Shown here: positions 9,563-11,755 of the stretch, piece after piece | Position numbering within the stretch: the stretch's first letter is position 1 | Layout: every line of letters starts with the position of its first letter | DNA from: CAZMGG01 sp964565715 | GTDB lineage: Bacteria; Planctomycetota; UBA1135; UBA2386 | NCBI GenBank assembly: GCA_964565715.1 | Contig: CAZMGG010000163.1 | Coordinates: 1 to 11,755 of the forward strand | Direction: 5' to 3' | DNA length: 11,755 nucleotides | Notes under the pieces: model-generated | The model's database searches: none | What the model saw: the letters and a program-made list of their open reading frames with translations, nothing else | Told to the model about the DNA's origin: nothing | Program-made: the position numbers and the translations under genes

Positions 9563-9576
9563 CCGGCGCTCCGGCT
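9561..9576 (+). terminator. Possible small hairpin at the end of the carbonic anhydrase gene
   Basis: AGCCGG (9561-9566) and CCGGCT (9571-9576) form a 6-bp GC-rich stem with a CGCT loop, beginning within the TAG stop codon. It is followed by TGTCCCC rather than a U tract. It may be a weak terminator or a stabilising 3' hairpin, which would separate the copper monooxygenase unit from the genes before it. Confidence 0.3.
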
Positions 9577-9628
9577 TGTCCCCGCGGCGGCCCCGTGGCG
9601 CAATAGCGGCGCCCCCACCGAGGAACCC

Positions 9629-11227
9629 ATGCGCTTGCCGACCGCCCTGCTGGCCGCCGCCACCTCCAGCCTCGCCAGTCTCGCCCTCGCCCAGACCCCG
9701 CCACCCCCCGCCGGCCCGGCCGCCGCCACCGAGGTGACCTTCACCGAGCACGTGGCGCCGATCGTGTTCCAGCACTGCGCGGGCTGCCATCGCCCCGGCG
9801 AGGTGGCGCCCTTCCCGCTGCTCAGCTACCAGGACGTGCGCAAGAAGGGCCGGATGCTGCAGCAGGTCACCGCCGACCGCTACATGCCGCCCTGGCACCC
9901 GGAGCCGGGCCACGGCAGCTTCCGCGGCGAGAACCGCCTCACCGACGCGCAGATCGGGACGATCGCGCAGTGGGTCAAGACCGGCATGAAGGAGGGCCCG
10001 AAGGAGGCCCTGCCGGCGCTGCCGCAGTTCGCCGACGGCTGGCAGCTCGGCGAGCCCGACCTGATCGTCAAGATGCTCGATCCGTTCGAGGTGCCGGCCA
10101 AGGGTCCCGACATCTACCGCAACTTCGTCGTGCCGATCGGCCTGCCCGAGGACCGGTGGGTCACCGCCATCGAGGTGCGGCCGAGCGCCCGTTCGGTGCT
10201 GCACCACGTGCTGTTCTTCCTCGACGAGGACGGCGAGGCCCAGCGCCTGCAGCAGGAGAGCCGCGACCGCCAGCCGGGCTTTCCCGGCATGCGGCTGCGC
10301 CGCGCCGGTTCGCTCGGCGGCTGGGCGGTCGGCGGCATGCCGGAGCACCTGCCCGAGGGCCTGGCGATGAAGCTGCCGAAGGGCAGCGACCTGGTGCTGC
10401 AGAGCCACTTCCACCCGGCCGGCAGGAAGGAGAAGGAGCAGACCACCATCGGCCTCTACTTCGCCAAGCAGCCACCGGCGCGCACGCTGGCGCAGATCCA
10501 GCTGCCGCCGCTGTTCGGCATCGGTGCCGGCCTCGACATCCCGGCCGGCCAGAAGGACTTCCGCATCGGCGACGAGTTCGAGCTGCCGTGCGACGTCGAC
10601 GCGGTGTCGGTCGGCGGCCACGCCCACATGCTCTGCACCAGCATGCGCATGTTCGCCGAGCTGCCCGACGGCAAGAAGGAGCCGTTGCTGCTGATCCGCG
10701 ACTGGGACTTCAACTGGCAGAACCGCTACACCTACCAGAGCCTGGTGCGGCTGCCGAAGGGGGCGAAGCTGAAGGCCGAGTTGCTCTACGACAACAGCAA
10801 GGACAACCCGGACAATCCGCACAACCCGCCGAAGCGGGTGCGCTGGGGCCGCGAGTCCACCGACGAGATGGGCAGCATCACGCTGCTGGTGACGCCGGCC
10901 GACGAGCAGGACCGGCAGACGCTGCTCGACGCGATCGCCCAGCACCAGCTGCGCGGCGTCGTCAGCGAGGAGCGCATGGAGCAGATCCAGAAGCGCGTCG
11001 AGGAGCAGATCAAGCAGTGGGACAAGGACAAGGACGGCAAGGTGGCGCCCGACGAGGTGCCCGCACGGATGCGCCGGATGTTCGACCGGCTCGACACCGA
11101 CAAGGACGGCTTCCTCACCGTCGACGACTTCAAGAACGGCGGCGGGCTGGGCGGGCTGCTGCCCGGCGGGCTGGGCGGCGGTGAGCTGGGCGGCCCCGGC
11201 GGCGGTCGGGAGGGCGGCGGCAAGTGA
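9629..11227 (+). CDS. Secreted cytochrome c / type II copper monooxygenase / EF-hand fusion protein
   Basis: Predicted extracytoplasmic copper oxygenase related to peptidylglycine and dopamine monooxygenases; substrate unknown. The 532-aa protein begins with a Sec signal peptide (cut near ALA-Q, 19-22). A cytochrome c domain follows (about 35-120): heme site CAGCH (50-54) and a candidate axial Met86 in ADRYMPPWHPEP. The monooxygenase region (about 140-425) keeps residues matching the copper ligands of peptidylglycine monooxygenase: His192-His193 (VLHHVLFFLD), His260 (LQSHFHPAG), His331 and His333 (GGHAHML), and Met414 (STDEMG). After a helix come two EF-hand loops, D465-E476 (DKDKDGKVAPDE) and D489-D500 (DTDKDGFLTVDD). 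The end is a Gly-rich tail (504-532). ATG 9629 has GAGGAA just upstream. The stop overlaps the start of the redoxin gene. Ligand matches were made by eye; the cytochrome as internal electron donor is inference. Confidence 0.9.
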   Translation: MRLPTALLAAATSSLASLALAQTPPPPAGPAAATEVTFTEHVAPIVFQHCAGCHRPGEVAPFPLLSYQDVRKKGRMLQQVTADRYMPPWHPEPGHGSFRGENRLTDAQIGTIAQWVKTGMKEGPKEALPALPQFADGWQLGEPDLIVKMLDPFEVPAKGPDIYRNFVVPIGLPEDRWVTAIEVRPSARSVLHHVLFFLDEDGEAQRLQQESRDRQPGFPGMRLRRAGSLGGWAVGGMPEHLPEGLAMKLPKGSDLVLQSHFHPAGRKEKEQTTIGLYFAKQPPARTLAQIQLPPLFGIGAGLDIPAGQKDFRIGDEFELPCDVDAVSVGGHAHMLCTSMRMFAELPDGKKEPLLLIRDWDFNWQNRYTYQSLVRLPKGAKLKAELLYDNSKDNPDNPHNPPKRVRWGRESTDEMGSITLLVTPADEQDRQTLLDAIAQHQLRGVVSEERMEQIQKRVEEQIKQWDKDKDGKVAPDEVPARMRRMFDRLDTDKDGFLTVDDFKNGGGLGGLLPGGLGGGELGGPGGGREGGGK

Positions 11228-11755
11228 GACGGGCCGCGGCGGCGTTCCTGCTGCTCGGCTGCCTCGCGGTCCTGCCGGTGGCCTGCGGCAGCCTCGCGCT
11301 GCCCAAGGGCCCGATCCTGTCGACGCTGGACGGTGGCCAGTGCCGGCCGCTCGACGCGCACGAGAACGCCATCCACGTCATCGTCTTCGTCACCCACGAC
11401 TGCCCGATCGCCAACGCCTACGCGCCGACCCTGGCCGAGCTGGCGCCGGAGTTCGCCCGGCACGGCGTGCGGCTGTTCCTGGTCCACGTCGATCCCGACC
11501 TGACCGTGGCCGCGGCGCGGACGCACCAGCGGGCCTATGGCCTGCCCGATCCGATCGCGCTCGATCCCCGGCAGGAACTGGCGCGCCTGTGCGGCGCCAC
11601 CGTCACGCCCGAGGCGGTGGTGATCCAGGGCGGCCACGTGCGCTACCAGGGCCGCATCGACGACGCCTGGACGGGCCTCGGCGACCGCCGCGAGGTCGGG
11701 CGCCGGGATCTGTGGGAGGCGGTGCAGGAAGTGCTGGCCGGCAAGCCGGTGTCGG
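11224..11755 (+). CDS. Exported redoxin (peroxiredoxin/TlpA-like), cut by window edge
   Basis: Thioredoxin-fold protein of the AhpC/TSA-TlpA type, probably acting outside the cytoplasm as a thiol partner of the copper monooxygenase before it. From GTG 11224, 177 residues are visible. The N-terminal hydrophobic segment is followed by PVAC with Cys21, a weak lipobox, so it is either a lipoprotein or Sec-exported. The active-site segment THDCPIANAYAP and the following helix match the redoxin pattern. It has the single Cys of CPIA rather than a CxxC pair. LCGATVTPEAVV carries the cis-proline TP and a second cysteine. RYQGRIDD is typical of the same group. The start shares four bases (GTGA) with the previous stop, with GGGAGGG about 11 nt upstream. 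In related bacteria such a domain is, as I recall, often fused to cytochrome c/monooxygenase proteins, supporting a joint role. Confidence 0.88.
   Translation, partial: MRRAAAAFLLLGCLAVLPVACGSLALPKGPILSTLDGGQCRPLDAHENAIHVIVFVTHDCPIANAYAPTLAELAPEFARHGVRLFLVHVDPDLTVAAARTHQRAYGLPDPIALDPRQELARLCGATVTPEAVVIQGGHVRYQGRIDDAWTGLGDRREVGRRDLWEAVQEVLAGKPVS

Noticed and set aside
8681..10945. 754-residue minus-strand open frame
   Set aside because: It is antisense to carbonic anhydrase and the copper monooxygenase, both supported by catalytic motifs, and shows no recognisable domain.

Overview
The window is very GC-rich (roughly 70% or more by eye) and densely coded. One exact 100-N run at 7135-7234 shows it comes from a scaffold, probably a draft or metagenome-assembled genome. 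The gene content fits a high-GC Gram-negative bacterium: a MacB/LolD-type ABC exporter, periplasmic FKBPs, a CheB, and a cytochrome c/copper monooxygenase with a partner redoxin. Planctomycetota is my best guess, because cytochrome c-copper monooxygenase and redoxin proteins are, from memory, common there. Myxococcota and Acidobacteriota are alternatives, and no marker gene here settles it.

Left block (1-7642), all on the minus strand. In transcription order it holds cheB (7642-6461), a secreted triple-FKBP prolyl isomerase (6397-5246), an FkbM-type methyltransferase (5178-4174), an ABC ATPase (4112-3333), its 10-TM FtsX-type permease (3379-788, translationally overlapping the ATPase), and the N-terminal 240 residues of aspS (721-1, cut by the window edge). 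Gaps between genes are only about 60-70 bp, so long polycistronic messages are possible. The ATPase-permease overlap is the only firm coupling.

Right block (7792-11755), all on the plus strand and divergent from cheB across a 149-bp region. It holds a TEX30/KANSL3-like alpha/beta hydrolase, a small DUF3568-like lipoprotein, a beta-carbonic anhydrase joined to it by a 4-base stop/start overlap, then a secreted protein with cytochrome c, copper monooxygenase and EF-hand parts. A redoxin-like protein follows, overlapping by 4 bases and cut by the right edge.

The most interesting unit is the last pair. The 532-aa protein carries a CxxCH heme site, what looks like the full set of copper ligands of the peptidylglycine/dopamine monooxygenase fold, and two calcium-binding EF-hand loops. 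It is translationally coupled to an exported redoxin, suggesting an extracytoplasmic copper oxygenase with its own electron and thiol partners. Also notable are a CheB with an intact esterase triad but a degenerate receiver (Glu at the phospho-acceptor position), and a three-domain FKBP whose middle domain has lost its catalytic pocket.
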